Origin: an uncultured Alphaproteobacteria bacterium
GTDB taxonomy: Bacteria; Pseudomonadota; Alphaproteobacteria; Rhodobacterales; Rhodobacteraceae
Length of the DNA stretch: 64,000 nucleotides
Direction: 5' to 3'
Assembly (NCBI GenBank): GCA_902556405.1
Contig: CACDWF010000002.1
Coordinates: 62,001 to 126,000, forward strand
Shown: piece after piece, positions 24,274-32,892 of the stretch
Numbering within the stretch: position 1 is the first letter of the stretch
How the letters are laid out: each line of letters begins with the position of its first letter
Program-made: the position numbers and the translations under genes
The notes under the pieces: model-generated
Seen by the model: only the letters and a program-made list of their open reading frames with translations
Database searches by the model: none
Told to the model about the DNA's origin: nothing

Positions 24274-25734
24274 ATGGATATTTCAAAGAAAAAGGCACGT
24301 CCCAAGGCAATAACTCCAAGAGGCTTTAGGGATAATTTCCATTCTTATCTCAATAAAAGGGATAAGGTTTTGGAAGTAGTAAAAAGGGTTTATGAACTTT
24401 ATGGATTTGAAAGACTTGAGACACCGGCAATTGAGACAGTGGATGCTTTAGGAAAGTTCTTACCCGACATAAACAGGCCCAATGAGGGTGTTTTTGCCTG
24501 GCAAGATGAGAATGACTCTTGGCTTGCTTTACGATATGATTTGACTGCACCTCTAGCGAGGGCTTTTTCTCAACATCGAAACAATCTGCAAATACCATAC
24601 AAGAGATATGGCTTTGGACCTGTATGGAGAAATGAAAAACCAGGACCAGATAGATTCAAAGAGTTTTATCAGTTTGATGCTGACATTGTCGGCACTTCAA
24701 ATGTTATTGCTGATGCTGAAATGTGTTTTATTGTGTTTGATGTCTTAAATGAACTTGGGTTTTCTATCGGCGATTATTCTACAAGAATTAGTAACAGAAA
24801 AATCCTTTCTGGACTAATTCAAGCTGTTAAGTTAACGGATGATACAGTTTTACGTGATATTGAATTGGTAGTTTTTAGGGCTATAGATAAATTGGACAGA
24901 CTTGGATTAGAGGGTGTCAAGAGTCTATTAGGAAAAGGGAGAACTGATAATAGTGGAGACTTTACAGAGGGAGCAAATCTCAGTGCTGGTCAAATTGACA
25001 CAATAATTAGTTTTTTGACAATAAAAAATAACGACCCTCATAAGACCTTGGAAGAAATGGAAGATCTCATCGGGGACTCGACGATTGGACAAGAAGGGTT
25101 GAGTGAGTTAAGAAATATAGCGGAGACTTTACTCACAAAAGGCCGATCTGACCTTTTATTTAAAATAGACCCTAGTGTTGTGAGAGGTTTGGCCTACTAC
25201 ACGGGACCTGTGTTTGAAACCGAGTTGGCTACGACAACTAAATCCCTGGGCTCGATCTCTGGAGGAGGAAGGTATGATAATTTAGTAAGTAGATTCACTG
25301 GCCAAAAAGTTCCATCCACTGGCGTTTCAATTGGTATTGATCGTTTAGTATCTTTTCTTCATGAACGTGATAGTGATCATGAAAAGGGAGTTGTAGACGT
25401 TATCGTAACTGTAATGGATAAAAACCTGATGCAACACTATATAAAAATCGCTGCTGACCTCAGAGAAAATGGGATTAATACGGATTTGTATGTGGGAAAC
25501 CCTAAGGATTTTGGTAAGCAAATGAAGTATGCAGACATGCGTGGGGCATCATTTGCCATAGTAGCCGGAACGAACGAAGTTGAAGAGGACATAGTTCAGA
25601 TTAAAGATCTTAAGCTAGGTAGAGAACTTTCAGCTAACATCTCTTCGAATGAAGAATGGAAAGAGCAGCCAGCACAATTCCCTGTAAAAAGGGAAGTCTT
25701 AGTAAAAAAAATTATAGAACTGCTAAGAACATAG
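24274..25734 (+). CDS. hisS: Histidyl-tRNA synthetase
   Basis: A 486-residue class II aminoacyl-tRNA synthetase that charges tRNA-His. Motif 1 and 2 regions are seen as FERLETPAIE and YGFGPVWRNEKPGPDRFKEFYQFDADIVG; the histidine-binding loop is GLAYYTGPVFE and the motif 3 region ends PSTGVSIGIDRLVSF. The C-terminal anticodon-binding domain includes VYVGNPKDFGKQMKYAD-like sequence. It is directly followed, one base after its stop, by hisZ and then hisG, the layout of several alphaproteobacteria in which the HisS paralogue regulates histidine synthesis. Confidence 0.97.
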   Translation: MDISKKKARPKAITPRGFRDNFHSYLNKRDKVLEVVKRVYELYGFERLETPAIETVDALGKFLPDINRPNEGVFAWQDENDSWLALRYDLTAPLARAFSQHRNNLQIPYKRYGFGPVWRNEKPGPDRFKEFYQFDADIVGTSNVIADAEMCFIVFDVLNELGFSIGDYSTRISNRKILSGLIQAVKLTDDTVLRDIELVVFRAIDKLDRLGLEGVKSLLGKGRTDNSGDFTEGANLSAGQIDTIISFLTIKNNDPHKTLEEMEDLIGDSTIGQEGLSELRNIAETLLTKGRSDLLFKIDPSVVRGLAYYTGPVFETELATTTKSLGSISGGGRYDNLVSRFTGQKVPSTGVSIGIDRLVSFLHERDSDHEKGVVDVIVTVMDKNLMQHYIKIAADLRENGINTDLYVGNPKDFGKQMKYADMRGASFAIVAGTNEVEEDIVQIKDLKLGRELSANISSNEEWKEQPAQFPVKREVLVKKIIELLRT

Positions 25735-25735
25735 G

Positions 25736-26878
25736 ATGCTGAAGTCACAAAAAGGCATTGGAAAACCTAAAACAGACTCTAGTAATTTGGGGCTAGAAAT
25801 AAACCATATAAGATTAATTTTTGAAAAAGCTGGATTAAAGGAGATAAGTGTTCCTTCTCTTTTAACCGCATCTGACTTAGTTGACCTATATGGTGAAGAT
25901 TTAAAACTTCGGGCTTACACGACGTCCGATCCCGTCAAAGGCGAACAAGTTTTAAGGCCTGATTTTACTGTTCCAATTTTGTTAAAACATTTGAAAGGGA
26001 AGTCACTTCAAGCTAAATATTTCTATTGTGGTAATGTCTGGAGAAGACAAAGCTTTGAGTCAATCATACCAAATGAACAATACCAAATGGGTTTTGAATT
26101 TTTTGATAATAAAAAAAATAACTCGATTGCATTAGATGTTGAAGCATACTTACTTATAAGTAAAATATTGAGTAAATATAAGTCTCACTCAGTAACAGGC
26201 GATGTTCAGATTTTAACGAGCGCTATCAATGAGCTTGATATCACTGAGTATAAAAAGGCTTCATTAAAAAGACACCTATGGCGACCAAAAAGATTTATGA
26301 GACTTTTGGATCTTTACTCAAGACAGACGACTAGCGGAAGGAATATTCGTTTGCACAAAAGTACTACCTTGCTGCGATGGAAGGAAAAATTACGTGAATT
26401 TAAAAGTTTTGATGGAGTGAGGACTAAGACGGACATTAAAGAAAGAATTGAAATTTTAGAGCAAGAGTTGTCACAGGATCTAATTGCCAATTCTGAAAGA
26501 AACTTTTTATTAAAATTAATGAAATTTCAGTCAAGCCTAAGTGAAGCACCAAAGAGCATATCATCTTCATCAATGGTTGGTGGTTCTTTCAAGAAGGCTA
26601 TTGAGAATTTCGAGCTTAGAGTTGGGCTCTTAAGTGAGCACGTAAATACGAAAATAGTAAAATTCCAGGTCATTTACGGTTTAACTACTCTTGAATACTA
26701 TGATGGTTTTGTTTTCGGATTTCAGTTTGATAATCGAAATTATCCACCAATCGCACAGGGTGGTCGGTATGACAGCCTGTGTAGTAGCTTATCAAAAAAG
26801 GGAAAATCAATTAGTGCTATAGGGAGTATGTTGAGAATGGACTTTTTAGGAAAAACTGTAACTGATTACAGAGATTAA
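25736..26878 (+). CDS. hisZ: ATP phosphoribosyltransferase regulatory subunit
   Basis: A 380-residue HisS-like protein lacking tRNA charging activity, the regulatory partner of the short form of HisG in the first step of histidine synthesis. It keeps the synthetase-like blocks LRPDFTVPILLKHL, YFYCGNVWRRQ and EYYDGFVFGFQ, and GGRYDSL near the end, but not the anticodon-binding domain. Its presence next to a 228-residue HisG explains how that short enzyme is regulated by histidine. The ATG starts one base after the hisS stop; the three genes form one operon. Confidence 0.93.
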   Translation: MLKSQKGIGKPKTDSSNLGLEINHIRLIFEKAGLKEISVPSLLTASDLVDLYGEDLKLRAYTTSDPVKGEQVLRPDFTVPILLKHLKGKSLQAKYFYCGNVWRRQSFESIIPNEQYQMGFEFFDNKKNNSIALDVEAYLLISKILSKYKSHSVTGDVQILTSAINELDITEYKKASLKRHLWRPKRFMRLLDLYSRQTTSGRNIRLHKSTTLLRWKEKLREFKSFDGVRTKTDIKERIEILEQELSQDLIANSERNFLLKLMKFQSSLSEAPKSISSSSMVGGSFKKAIENFELRVGLLSEHVNTKIVKFQVIYGLTTLEYYDGFVFGFQFDNRNYPPIAQGGRYDSLCSSLSKKGKSISAIGSMLRMDFLGKTVTDYRD

Positions 26879-26888
26879 GGATTAAAAA

Positions 26889-27575
26889 TTGATAAGATTA
26901 GGGATTCCATCTAAAGGTAGATTAAAAAAACAGGTTGAAAAATTCTTTCTTGAAAAAGGCTTAGAACTAGTCAAAGTTGGTAGCTCGCGTGAGTATCTGG
27001 CAGAATTTAAAGAAGAAAAAAAAATCCAAATAATACTTCTGGCTGCGTCAGATCTTCCGCTGGAAATAAAAAAGGGTAATTTAGATATTGGCATAACAGG
27101 TAGAGATTTAGTTTTTGAAAAGATTCTTGACTGGCAAAAGTGGGTTGTAGAATTACAGCAACTGGGTTTTGGGAATGCGGACTTGGTCATAGGTGTTCCT
27201 CAATTTTGGATTGATGTTAACCATCTTGATGACCTAGACGAGGTAGCTTACTTTTTTAGAAAAAAATATTCGCGTTGTTTAAGAATAGCTACAAAATATC
27301 AAAACATAACTCGAGAGTTTCTAATAGATAAGCAAGTTACTAACTTTGAGATTGTTGAAAGTCAGGGTGCTACCGAGGGCGCTATAGTAAATGGTATTGC
27401 CGACGTAGTAGTAGATATCACGTCCACTGGCGAAACATTGAAGCAAAATAAATTAAAAACTATTGAAGACGGTATTCTTTTAAAAAGCTTTGCTGGAATT
27501 TTTATGAATAAGAGATGGTATAAAAAAAATAAGAGTGATTTAGTATTAAAAAACTTTTTGGACAAGGTGTTTTAG
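26889..27575 (+). CDS. hisG: ATP phosphoribosyltransferase catalytic subunit (short form)
   Basis: A 228-residue enzyme that joins ATP and PRPP, the first committed step of histidine synthesis. It starts IRLGIPSKGRL and carries DLDIGITGRDLVFE-like sequence (here NLDIGITGRDL) and the PRPP-binding segment ESQGATEGAIVNGIADVVVDITSTGETL. It lacks the C-terminal regulatory domain of the long form, as expected next to hisZ. The start is a TTG, ten bases after the hisZ stop. It converges on a DUF1489 gene. Confidence 0.96.
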   Translation: MIRLGIPSKGRLKKQVEKFFLEKGLELVKVGSSREYLAEFKEEKKIQIILLAASDLPLEIKKGNLDIGITGRDLVFEKILDWQKWVVELQQLGFGNADLVIGVPQFWIDVNHLDDLDEVAYFFRKKYSRCLRIATKYQNITREFLIDKQVTNFEIVESQGATEGAIVNGIADVVVDITSTGETLKQNKLKTIEDGILLKSFAGIFMNKRWYKKNKSDLVLKNFLDKVF

Positions 27576-27584
27576 ATAGCTTAT

Positions 27585-28034
27585 TTACAATAATCCCACT
27601 TCTAGCAACTTTTGTTGAACCTCTAGAGGAATATCATCGTCAAACGTTCCTGTGACAGGGTCTGCAATGTCTGCTGGGGTCTTGTTTCTCTTTAGGTATC
27701 TCCAGCCTTGAAAAGGTCTTTTGCGTATCGGAGTTGTCTTTATAATTGTGTCATTCAGAAATATTTTACATCTTTTTATTCCATCCGAATCTTCTTGTTT
27801 TTTGATTGCAACGATTTTTTGCCTAGCGCAGATCACACCCTTTATAACCCAATACAAAGAACCGGATTTAACAATTGCTTCATGCTTTTTTGGCATTAAC
27901 TTAGTTGAATGATAGAAGCCATTATTTGCAAGGGAGCCAGCCTGGTTTAAAAACCGTCGTTGAATTAAGGCTAACTCTTCAACGGATTGTACCCCGACTG
28001 CAAGTTTGACAATATTCACGGTTTGTTCGGACAT
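27585..28034 (-). CDS. DUF1489 family protein
   Basis: A protein of about 149 residues of the DUF1489 family, largely restricted to alphaproteobacteria. The conserved N-terminal VNIVKLAVGVQSVEEL, the central LYWVIKGVICARQKIV and the C-terminal RPFQGWRYLKRNKTPADI are all present. Function is unknown. ATG 28034 is chosen because family homology begins there and because a good rpsD promoter lies within the extra stretch that a start at 28109 would include. It diverges from rpsD. Confidence 0.87.
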   Translation of the reverse strand: MSEQTVNIVKLAVGVQSVEELALIQRRFLNQAGSLANNGFYHSTKLMPKKHEAIVKSGSLYWVIKGVICARQKIVAIKKQEDSDGIKRCKIFLNDTIIKTTPIRKRPFQGWRYLKRNKTPADIADPVTGTFDDDIPLEVQQKLLEVGLL

Positions 28035-28078
28035 TTTTATATTGTCTAGCTTTATTGTGCCAATAAGTAAATGTTTTC

Positions 28079-28106
28079 TTGACACTAGAAGATCTTTTAA
28101 TATAAA
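28079..28106 (+). promoter_or_regulatory. Sigma-70-type promoter for rpsD
   Basis: A perfect TTGACA is followed after 16 bases by TATAAA, 33 bases upstream of the rpsD start. This is the best consensus promoter I noticed in the window and fits a strongly expressed ribosomal protein gene. Confidence 0.65.
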
Positions 28107-28138
28107 CATAGCAATTCATTAAGTTAGAGGGCGACATT

Positions 28139-28759
28139 TTGACAAAAAGAACTGCTGCAAAGCATAAAATCGATAGACGGATGGGAGAAAACATTTGGGG
28201 TCGACCAAAATCACCTGTTAATAAGCGGGAGTATGGGCCTGGGCAGCATGGGCAAAGAAGAAAAGGGAAGCTTTCCGATTTTGGATTGCAGCTGAGAGCA
28301 AAGCAAAAGCTAAAGGGGTATTATGGAGATTTGACAGAGAAGCAATTTAGAAAAATATTCAATATTGCTGAGAAAGAAAGAGGAGATACTGGCGAAAAGT
28401 TAATAGGACTCCTGGAACGAAGATTGGACGCAGTAGTATACAGGTCAAAATTTGTTCCCACAATATTTGCAGCTAGGCAGTTTGTTAACCATGGCCATGT
28501 TATGGTTAACGGCAAAAAAGTAAACATACCATCCTACAGTGTTAAAGAGGGTGATATTATCGAGGTTAGAGATAAATCAAAAGAAATGGCTCTTATAGTA
28601 GAGGCACTTGCTTTAAAAGAGAGAGATGTGCCGGAATATATTGAAGTCGATTTTAAGAAGATGACGGCCAAATTCATGAGAATTCCTGAACTTTCGGATG
28701 TCCCTTATCCAGCAATAATGGAACCGAATCTTGTTGTGGAATATTACGCGAAAAACTAG
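28139..28759 (+). CDS. rpsD: 30S ribosomal protein S4
   Basis: A 206-residue primary 16S rRNA-binding protein of the small subunit. Typical blocks are [49 protein letters not shown] and the S4 domain [28 protein letters not shown]. The cysteine zinc motif found in some S4 proteins is absent, normal for proteobacteria. The start is TTG, preceded by GAGGG; this is unusual for a ribosomal protein but fits the many TTG starts here. msrA follows nine bases downstream. Confidence 0.98.
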   Translation: MTKRTAAKHKIDRRMGENIWGRPKSPVNKREYGPGQHGQRRKGKLSDFGLQLRAKQKLKGYYGDLTEKQFRKIFNIAEKERGDTGEKLIGLLERRLDAVVYRSKFVPTIFAARQFVNHGHVMVNGKKVNIPSYSVKEGDIIEVRDKSKEMALIVEALALKERDVPEYIEVDFKKMTAKFMRIPELSDVPYPAIMEPNLVVEYYAKN

Positions 28760-28767
28760 TAATCCAT

Positions 28768-29349
28768 ATGATTCATTATATTTTTGAAATAGAAATTGAT
28801 TTCCCAGAAGATAGTAAGTTAGAGCAAGCTGTTTTTGGTATGGGGTGTTTCTGGGGCGCTGAGAAGAAGTTTTGGGAACTTGATGGTGTAAAGCTTACAG
28901 CTGTTGGATATGCTGGCGGTATTAGTACAAATCCGAGTTACAGGGATGTGTGCACCGGGTTGACCGGCCATAATGAAGTTGTTAAAGTGTTGTTCAATCC
29001 CGAAGAGGTTAGTTATGTTGATATCTTGGCAACATTTTGGGAAAACCACGACCCAACACAGATGAATAGACAGGGTAATGATATAGGAACACAATATAGA
29101 AGCGGCGCCTATTATTTTTCTGACACCCAAAAGTTTACGTTGCTGGAAACTAAAGCATTATACGAAAACTCACTGCGGAAATCAGGATTTGGTCCTATTG
29201 TGACCGAGATTAAAAAAGCACCTGAGTTTTTTTTAGCTGAAGGCTATCATCAGCAATATCTTGCTAAGAACCCGCATGGTTATTGCGGTTTAGGCGGGAC
29301 GGGCATCGGCCTTGAGAAGAAAATAGAGACTTCTGCAGAGGCTTTTTAG
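28768..29349 (+). CDS. msrA: Peptide methionine-S-sulfoxide reductase
   Basis: A 193-residue repair enzyme that reduces methionine-S-sulfoxide in proteins and free methionine. The catalytic cysteine is in MGCFWGAE and the family blocks YAGG, GLTGHNEVVKV, NHDPTQMNRQGNDIGTQYRS and EGYHQQYLAKNPHGYCGLGGTG, including the resolving-type cysteine near the end, are complete. It is likely cytoplasmic. It follows rpsD by nine bases and its end abuts the prmA reading frame, so rpsD-msrA-prmA may be one transcript. Confidence 0.96.
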   Translation: MIHYIFEIEIDFPEDSKLEQAVFGMGCFWGAEKKFWELDGVKLTAVGYAGGISTNPSYRDVCTGLTGHNEVVKVLFNPEEVSYVDILATFWENHDPTQMNRQGNDIGTQYRSGAYYFSDTQKFTLLETKALYENSLRKSGFGPIVTEIKKAPEFFLAEGYHQQYLAKNPHGYCGLGGTGIGLEKKIETSAEAF

Positions 29350-29351
29350 GC

Positions 29352-30230
29352 ATCTTTTGTTGTTCATTAGATAATCTCAATTTAGAAAAACTTAATAAGC
29401 TTGAAAAATTTTTTGAGTTTAATAGTGCATTATTTGTTTATCAAGACGTTATAGCTAGCCCTAAGAGACCTTTATTTACACTTAAGATTTTTACAAAAGT
29501 ACGTTTAGACCAGATTACAATTTGTTTAATTGAGGAATGCTTTGAAGTAAAAGCCGTAATAACAAAAGTACCAAAAAGAGATTGGCTGCTGGCATCCAAT
29601 GTTAAATTTAGTCCCATTAAAATAGATAAATTCATTGTTACAAGTTCCTTTTTTGCCAACTCTGCAAGGCAAAATAGATTTGCGTTAGTAATTGATGCTT
29701 CTTTAGCTTTTGGTACGGGGCATCATTATTCAACAAAATTTTGTTTGGAGCTAATTCAAGTTCTAAAAAAAAGGCGGATTAATCCATTTACAATAATAGA
29801 TGTTGGGTGTGGCACAGGGATACTCTCTATAGCTATGGCCAAGTTATTTCCTTCAAGGATAATCGCGGTTGATAATGATATTCATTCCGTTCAAATGACC
29901 AAACGTAACATAGTCGTTAACAAGGTTGTGCAGTATGTAAAAGTTTACAATTCTTCAGGACTTAAAGGCAATCATCTTAATTCTAGGGCGAAATATGACT
30001 TAATAGTCGCTAATATTTTGTTTAAACCTATAAAACTCTTGATGAGATCGTTTATCAGAAACTTGTCTAAGGCTGGGTTTCTGATTTTGTCTGGTTTGAA
30101 CATTAAACAGACAAGGCAATTGAAAGAGATTTCAAAACAATTTGGATTAAAAGTTATAGATGAAAGGAAAGAAGCTGATTGGGGGTCATTATTATTAAAA
30201 AGAACTGTCGTGAAAGATCAATTAAACTGA
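29352..30230 (+). CDS. prmA: Ribosomal protein L11 methyltransferase, with no standard start codon
   Basis: Methylates ribosomal protein L11 using S-adenosylmethionine. The catalytic domain shows IIDVGCGTGILSIAMAK (SAM site) and YDLIVANILFKPI (the NPPY-like motif). The conserved block AFGTGHHYSTKFCLEL and the N-terminal substrate domain (SALFVYQD, PLFTLKIFTKVR) are read in the same frame upstream of the first TTG (29745), so the gene must begin much earlier. The frame is open back to a TGA at 29313-29315, yet no ATG, GTG or TTG exists between that stop and the conserved N-terminus. An ATC at 29352, two bases past the msrA stop, would give about 292 residues, the normal family length. The exact start is therefore inferred. 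Confidence 0.85.
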   Translation: MFCCSLDNLNLEKLNKLEKFFEFNSALFVYQDVIASPKRPLFTLKIFTKVRLDQITICLIEECFEVKAVITKVPKRDWLLASNVKFSPIKIDKFIVTSSFFANSARQNRFALVIDASLAFGTGHHYSTKFCLELIQVLKKRRINPFTIIDVGCGTGILSIAMAKLFPSRIIAVDNDIHSVQMTKRNIVVNKVVQYVKVYNSSGLKGNHLNSRAKYDLIVANILFKPIKLLMRSFIRNLSKAGFLILSGLNIKQTRQLKEISKQFGLKVIDERKEADWGSLLLKRTVVKDQLN

Positions 30231-30260
30231 GTTATTGAAGGTTTGTACGCATTTATGTTA

Positions 30261-30284
30261 ATATTGTCCAAAAAAGAACAATAT
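30261..30284. promoter_or_regulatory. Palindrome over the ruvC start
   Basis: A seven-base perfect inverted repeat, ATATTGT and ACAATAT, separated by ten bases; its second arm ends inside the ruvC start codon. No clear Shine-Dalgarno sequence is present. It could be an operator for a damage-response repressor or an RNA hairpin hiding the start. It does not match the direct-repeat LexA box typical of alphaproteobacteria, so the assignment is open. Confidence 0.25.
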
Positions 30285-30789
30285 GCAGGTAATTGGAATA
30301 GATCCAGGGCTTATTAACACTGGATGGGCTGTAATTCAGGAAGATGGCTCGAAAATAAAATATTTAGGTAGTGGTATTTGCAAAACTGGCAATAAAGAAG
30401 ACATGACAGCCAGGTTGGTATCTATTTTGGAACAATTAAGATCAATTATAAAAAGATTTGAGGTGGAAACCGGTGCAATAGAAAAGGCTTTTGTAAAGAA
30501 TGACCCTCTTGCAGCCATAAAACTTGGGCAAGCAAGGGCGTCAGCAATGATAGCTCTTGGGGAAAGTAAAATTGAAGTAAGCGAATATGCTCCAAATTAT
30601 GTTAAGAAAATATTCGCTGGCAAAGGTCATGCAACCAAAGAAGAGATAAAGAGAATGGCATCTTTACAGTTTCCAAAAGTTTGCTTTAGTCAGACCGATG
30701 AGGCAGATGCTTTAGCGATAGCTGTATGCCATGTGCATACTTTGAAATTAAATGCTAATTTAAATAGAGCGATAAAGGAAGCAATGTGA
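30283..30789 (+). CDS. ruvC: Crossover junction endodeoxyribonuclease RuvC
   Basis: A 168-residue Holliday junction resolvase. The first acidic active-site motif is GIDPGLINTGWAV; the second is IEKAFVKNDPLAA; and the C-terminal pair is QTDEADALAIAVCH, giving the four carboxylates needed for metal-dependent cleavage. It acts with RuvAB at the end of homologous recombination. Length is typical. ruvA begins six bases downstream and ruvB follows, forming the usual ruvCAB operon. Confidence 0.97.
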   Translation: MQVIGIDPGLINTGWAVIQEDGSKIKYLGSGICKTGNKEDMTARLVSILEQLRSIIKRFEVETGAIEKAFVKNDPLAAIKLGQARASAMIALGESKIEVSEYAPNYVKKIFAGKGHATKEEIKRMASLQFPKVCFSQTDEADALAIAVCHVHTLKLNANLNRAIKEAM

Positions 30790-30795
30790 TCTCGA

Positions 30796-31434
30796 ATGAT
30801 AGGTAGAATAAAGGGTCAACTCATTGAGAAAAAAATTGATAGTGTCGTCATTGATGTGCATGGAATTGGGTACGTTGTTTATGTAACTGAAAAAACGGCA
30901 AGGTCCCTGACACTGGATAATCAATCGAGAGACATATCGCTTTACTCAGAGTTATTAGTAAAAGAGGACTTATTACAACTAGTGGGGTTTATAACTCAGA
31001 CAGAAAAAGACTGGTTCAATATTTTGCGATCAGTCCAGGGTATAGGCGCTAAAGTTGCTCTAACTATTTTGAATACTCTTGATCCGAAGGAACTTTTGCG
31101 TGCTTTGAGAATGAAAAATGAATTGGCATTTTCTTCAGTCTCTGGAATCGGATCTCGAATGGCTCAGAGACTAGTTGTTGAGTTAAGCGGTAGAAAAGAT
31201 TTAATAGTATTAGAGGATGACGAAATTAAAGAGGTAAATGATGAAAGTAATGAGCAGACTGCTAACATAATAAAAAGAAAAGAGATACAGCAAGATGCAT
31301 TATCAGCTTTGCAAAACCTGGGTTTTAAAACAGCTGAGGCGAAAAGCGTTCTAGATAAAATTTTGGTAGAAAATGATTTTAAAGATGCTTCGCAGTTAGT
31401 AAAGGAAGCTCTAAGATCGTTGGCAAGAGGATAG
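30796..31434 (+). CDS. ruvA: Holliday junction branch migration protein RuvA
   Basis: A 212-residue DNA-binding subunit that holds the four-way junction for RuvB. The N-terminal OB-fold ([29 protein letters not shown]), two helix-hairpin-helix motifs ([16 protein letters not shown] and [18 protein letters not shown]), an acidic linker and the C-terminal RuvB-binding domain ([13 protein letters not shown]) are all present. It lies between ruvC and ruvB with short gaps, so the three are co-transcribed. Confidence 0.97.
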   Translation: MIGRIKGQLIEKKIDSVVIDVHGIGYVVYVTEKTARSLTLDNQSRDISLYSELLVKEDLLQLVGFITQTEKDWFNILRSVQGIGAKVALTILNTLDPKELLRALRMKNELAFSSVSGIGSRMAQRLVVELSGRKDLIVLEDDEIKEVNDESNEQTANIIKRKEIQQDALSALQNLGFKTAEAKSVLDKILVENDFKDASQLVKEALRSLARG

Positions 31435-31439
31435 ACCCA

Positions 31440-32441
31440 ATGAATGATGAAAGAAATATTTTGTCGACAGATGAGTTTAAAGAAGACTATGAAAATACGC
31501 TTCGACCAAAAAGCATAGATGAATTTATTGGACAGGCCGATTTGAAAAAAAATCTAAAGATTTTTTTGGAGGCATCCAGAATACGAAAAAGAGCATTAGA
31601 CCACGTTCTTTTCCATGGTCCTCCTGGGTTGGGAAAAACAACCTTGGGACAAATTATTGCAAGAGAATTAGGTGTAAATTTTAAAATGACGTCTGGTCCC
31701 GTTTTAACAAAAGCTGGTGATTTAGCGGCAATTCTTACCAGTCTCGAGGCAAATGATGTTCTATTTATTGATGAGATACACAGATTGTCACCAGCTGTTG
31801 AAGAAATTCTTTATCCGGCTATGGAAGACTTCAGTTGCGATTTAATTGTAGGAGAGGGTTCTGCCGCTCGTTCTTTACGAATAGAATTAAAGCCTTTTAC
31901 CTTGGTTGGGTCGACAACTCGCCTCGGTCTTTTGACTACGCCGATGAGAGATAGATTTGGTATTCCAGTCCGGTTAAATTTTTATGAAGTAGAGGACTTA
32001 ATTTTGGTTGTTAGTCGAGCGGCCGATCTTTTGAGCTTTAAGATCGATCAATCAAGTGCTGGTGAAATTGCAAAAAGATCAAGGGGAACTCCTAGGATTG
32101 CGGGAAGGCTACTAAGAAGAGTAATTGATTTCGCTACCGTTGAAAATAATGGAGTGATTAATGATGTATTGGTAGACAGTGCACTTAATAGGCTTGGCGT
32201 AGATCATATCGGACTTGATGAAGGCGATCGAAAATATTTAAATCTTTTAGCACATGAATATGGAGGTGGACCAGTCGGTTTAGATACTCTTGCAGCTGCA
32301 CTTTCCGAGTCCAAGGATTCGATAGAAGAGGTATTAGAGCCATATCTATTACAGGAAGGGATGATACAAAGGACGCCAAGAGGGCGGTCCCTAGGTAAGA
32401 AAACCTGGGAATATCTGGGACTAGAAAAACCAGATATATAG
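31440..32441 (+). CDS. ruvB: Holliday junction branch migration helicase RuvB
   Basis: A 333-residue AAA+ motor that drives branch migration. Walker A is GPPGLGKTT, Walker [10 protein letters not shown], sensor 1 is in [12 protein letters not shown], the arginine finger region is PMRDRFGI and sensor 2 is in [12 protein letters not shown]. The C-terminal winged-helix domain ([13 protein letters not shown]...[10 protein letters not shown]) binds DNA. It begins five bases after ruvA and is followed 24 bases later by ybgC. Confidence 0.98.
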   Translation: MNDERNILSTDEFKEDYENTLRPKSIDEFIGQADLKKNLKIFLEASRIRKRALDHVLFHGPPGLGKTTLGQIIARELGVNFKMTSGPVLTKAGDLAAILTSLEANDVLFIDEIHRLSPAVEEILYPAMEDFSCDLIVGEGSAARSLRIELKPFTLVGSTTRLGLLTTPMRDRFGIPVRLNFYEVEDLILVVSRAADLLSFKIDQSSAGEIAKRSRGTPRIAGRLLRRVIDFATVENNGVINDVLVDSALNRLGVDHIGLDEGDRKYLNLLAHEYGGGPVGLDTLAAALSESKDSIEEVLEPYLLQEGMIQRTPRGRSLGKKTWEYLGLEKPDI

Positions 32442-32465
32442 GTAGGAAATAATTAGGAAGCAAAG

Positions 32466-32879
32466 ATGTTTCAATATAATTGTGAGGTTTTTTACGAAGA
32501 TACCGATATGGGCGGACGAGTGTATCACGCCAACTACCTTAAATTTATTGAGCGTGCGAGAAGTAAGGTCATTGAACACTTAAACATTGATCAAAGAGTA
32601 TTACTCTCAGAAGAAAAAAAATTTTTTGTTGTAAAAAATATTATTGCTGATTACTTATTACCTGCGCATTTTGGGGATAAGCTCGTAATTTATACGACTT
32701 TGATAGGACTCAAAAGAGCAAGCATGACATTGAAACAAGAGATCTTGAGAGATAACAAAAAAATTTTTGACTGTAATGTACGTGTGGCGCTACTAAACTG
32801 TTCTGGAAAACCTGAAAAATTTTCGATTGATCTTGTTTCAAATATTGAAAAATTTTTTAAATTTTCTCAAAAAAAATAG
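32466..32879 (+). CDS. ybgC: Tol-Pal-associated acyl-CoA thioesterase YbgC
   Basis: A 137-residue hot-dog thioesterase in the standard first position of the Tol-Pal operon. The motif YEDTDMGGRVYHANYLKFIERAR carries the catalytic aspartate and histidine-asparagine pair. Family members hydrolyse acyl-CoAs or acyl-ACP and may help phospholipid metabolism near the Tol complex. It overlaps no gene but abuts tolQ (13 bases before its true start), so it is co-transcribed with it. Confidence 0.93.
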   Translation: MFQYNCEVFYEDTDMGGRVYHANYLKFIERARSKVIEHLNIDQRVLLSEEKKFFVVKNIIADYLLPAHFGDKLVIYTTLIGLKRASMTLKQEILRDNKKIFDCNVRVALLNCSGKPEKFSIDLVSNIEKFFKFSQKK

Positions 32880-32892
32880 GAGAATAGAAAAT

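Noticed and set aside
29316-29745. A frameshift pseudogene explanation for prmA
   Set aside because: The frame stays open and the conserved blocks remain in one frame throughout; only a start codon is missing.
29745-30230. prmA beginning at TTG 29745
   Set aside because: The same frame upstream encodes conserved PrmA sequence, including GTGHH and the N-terminal domain, so this start would remove essential parts.
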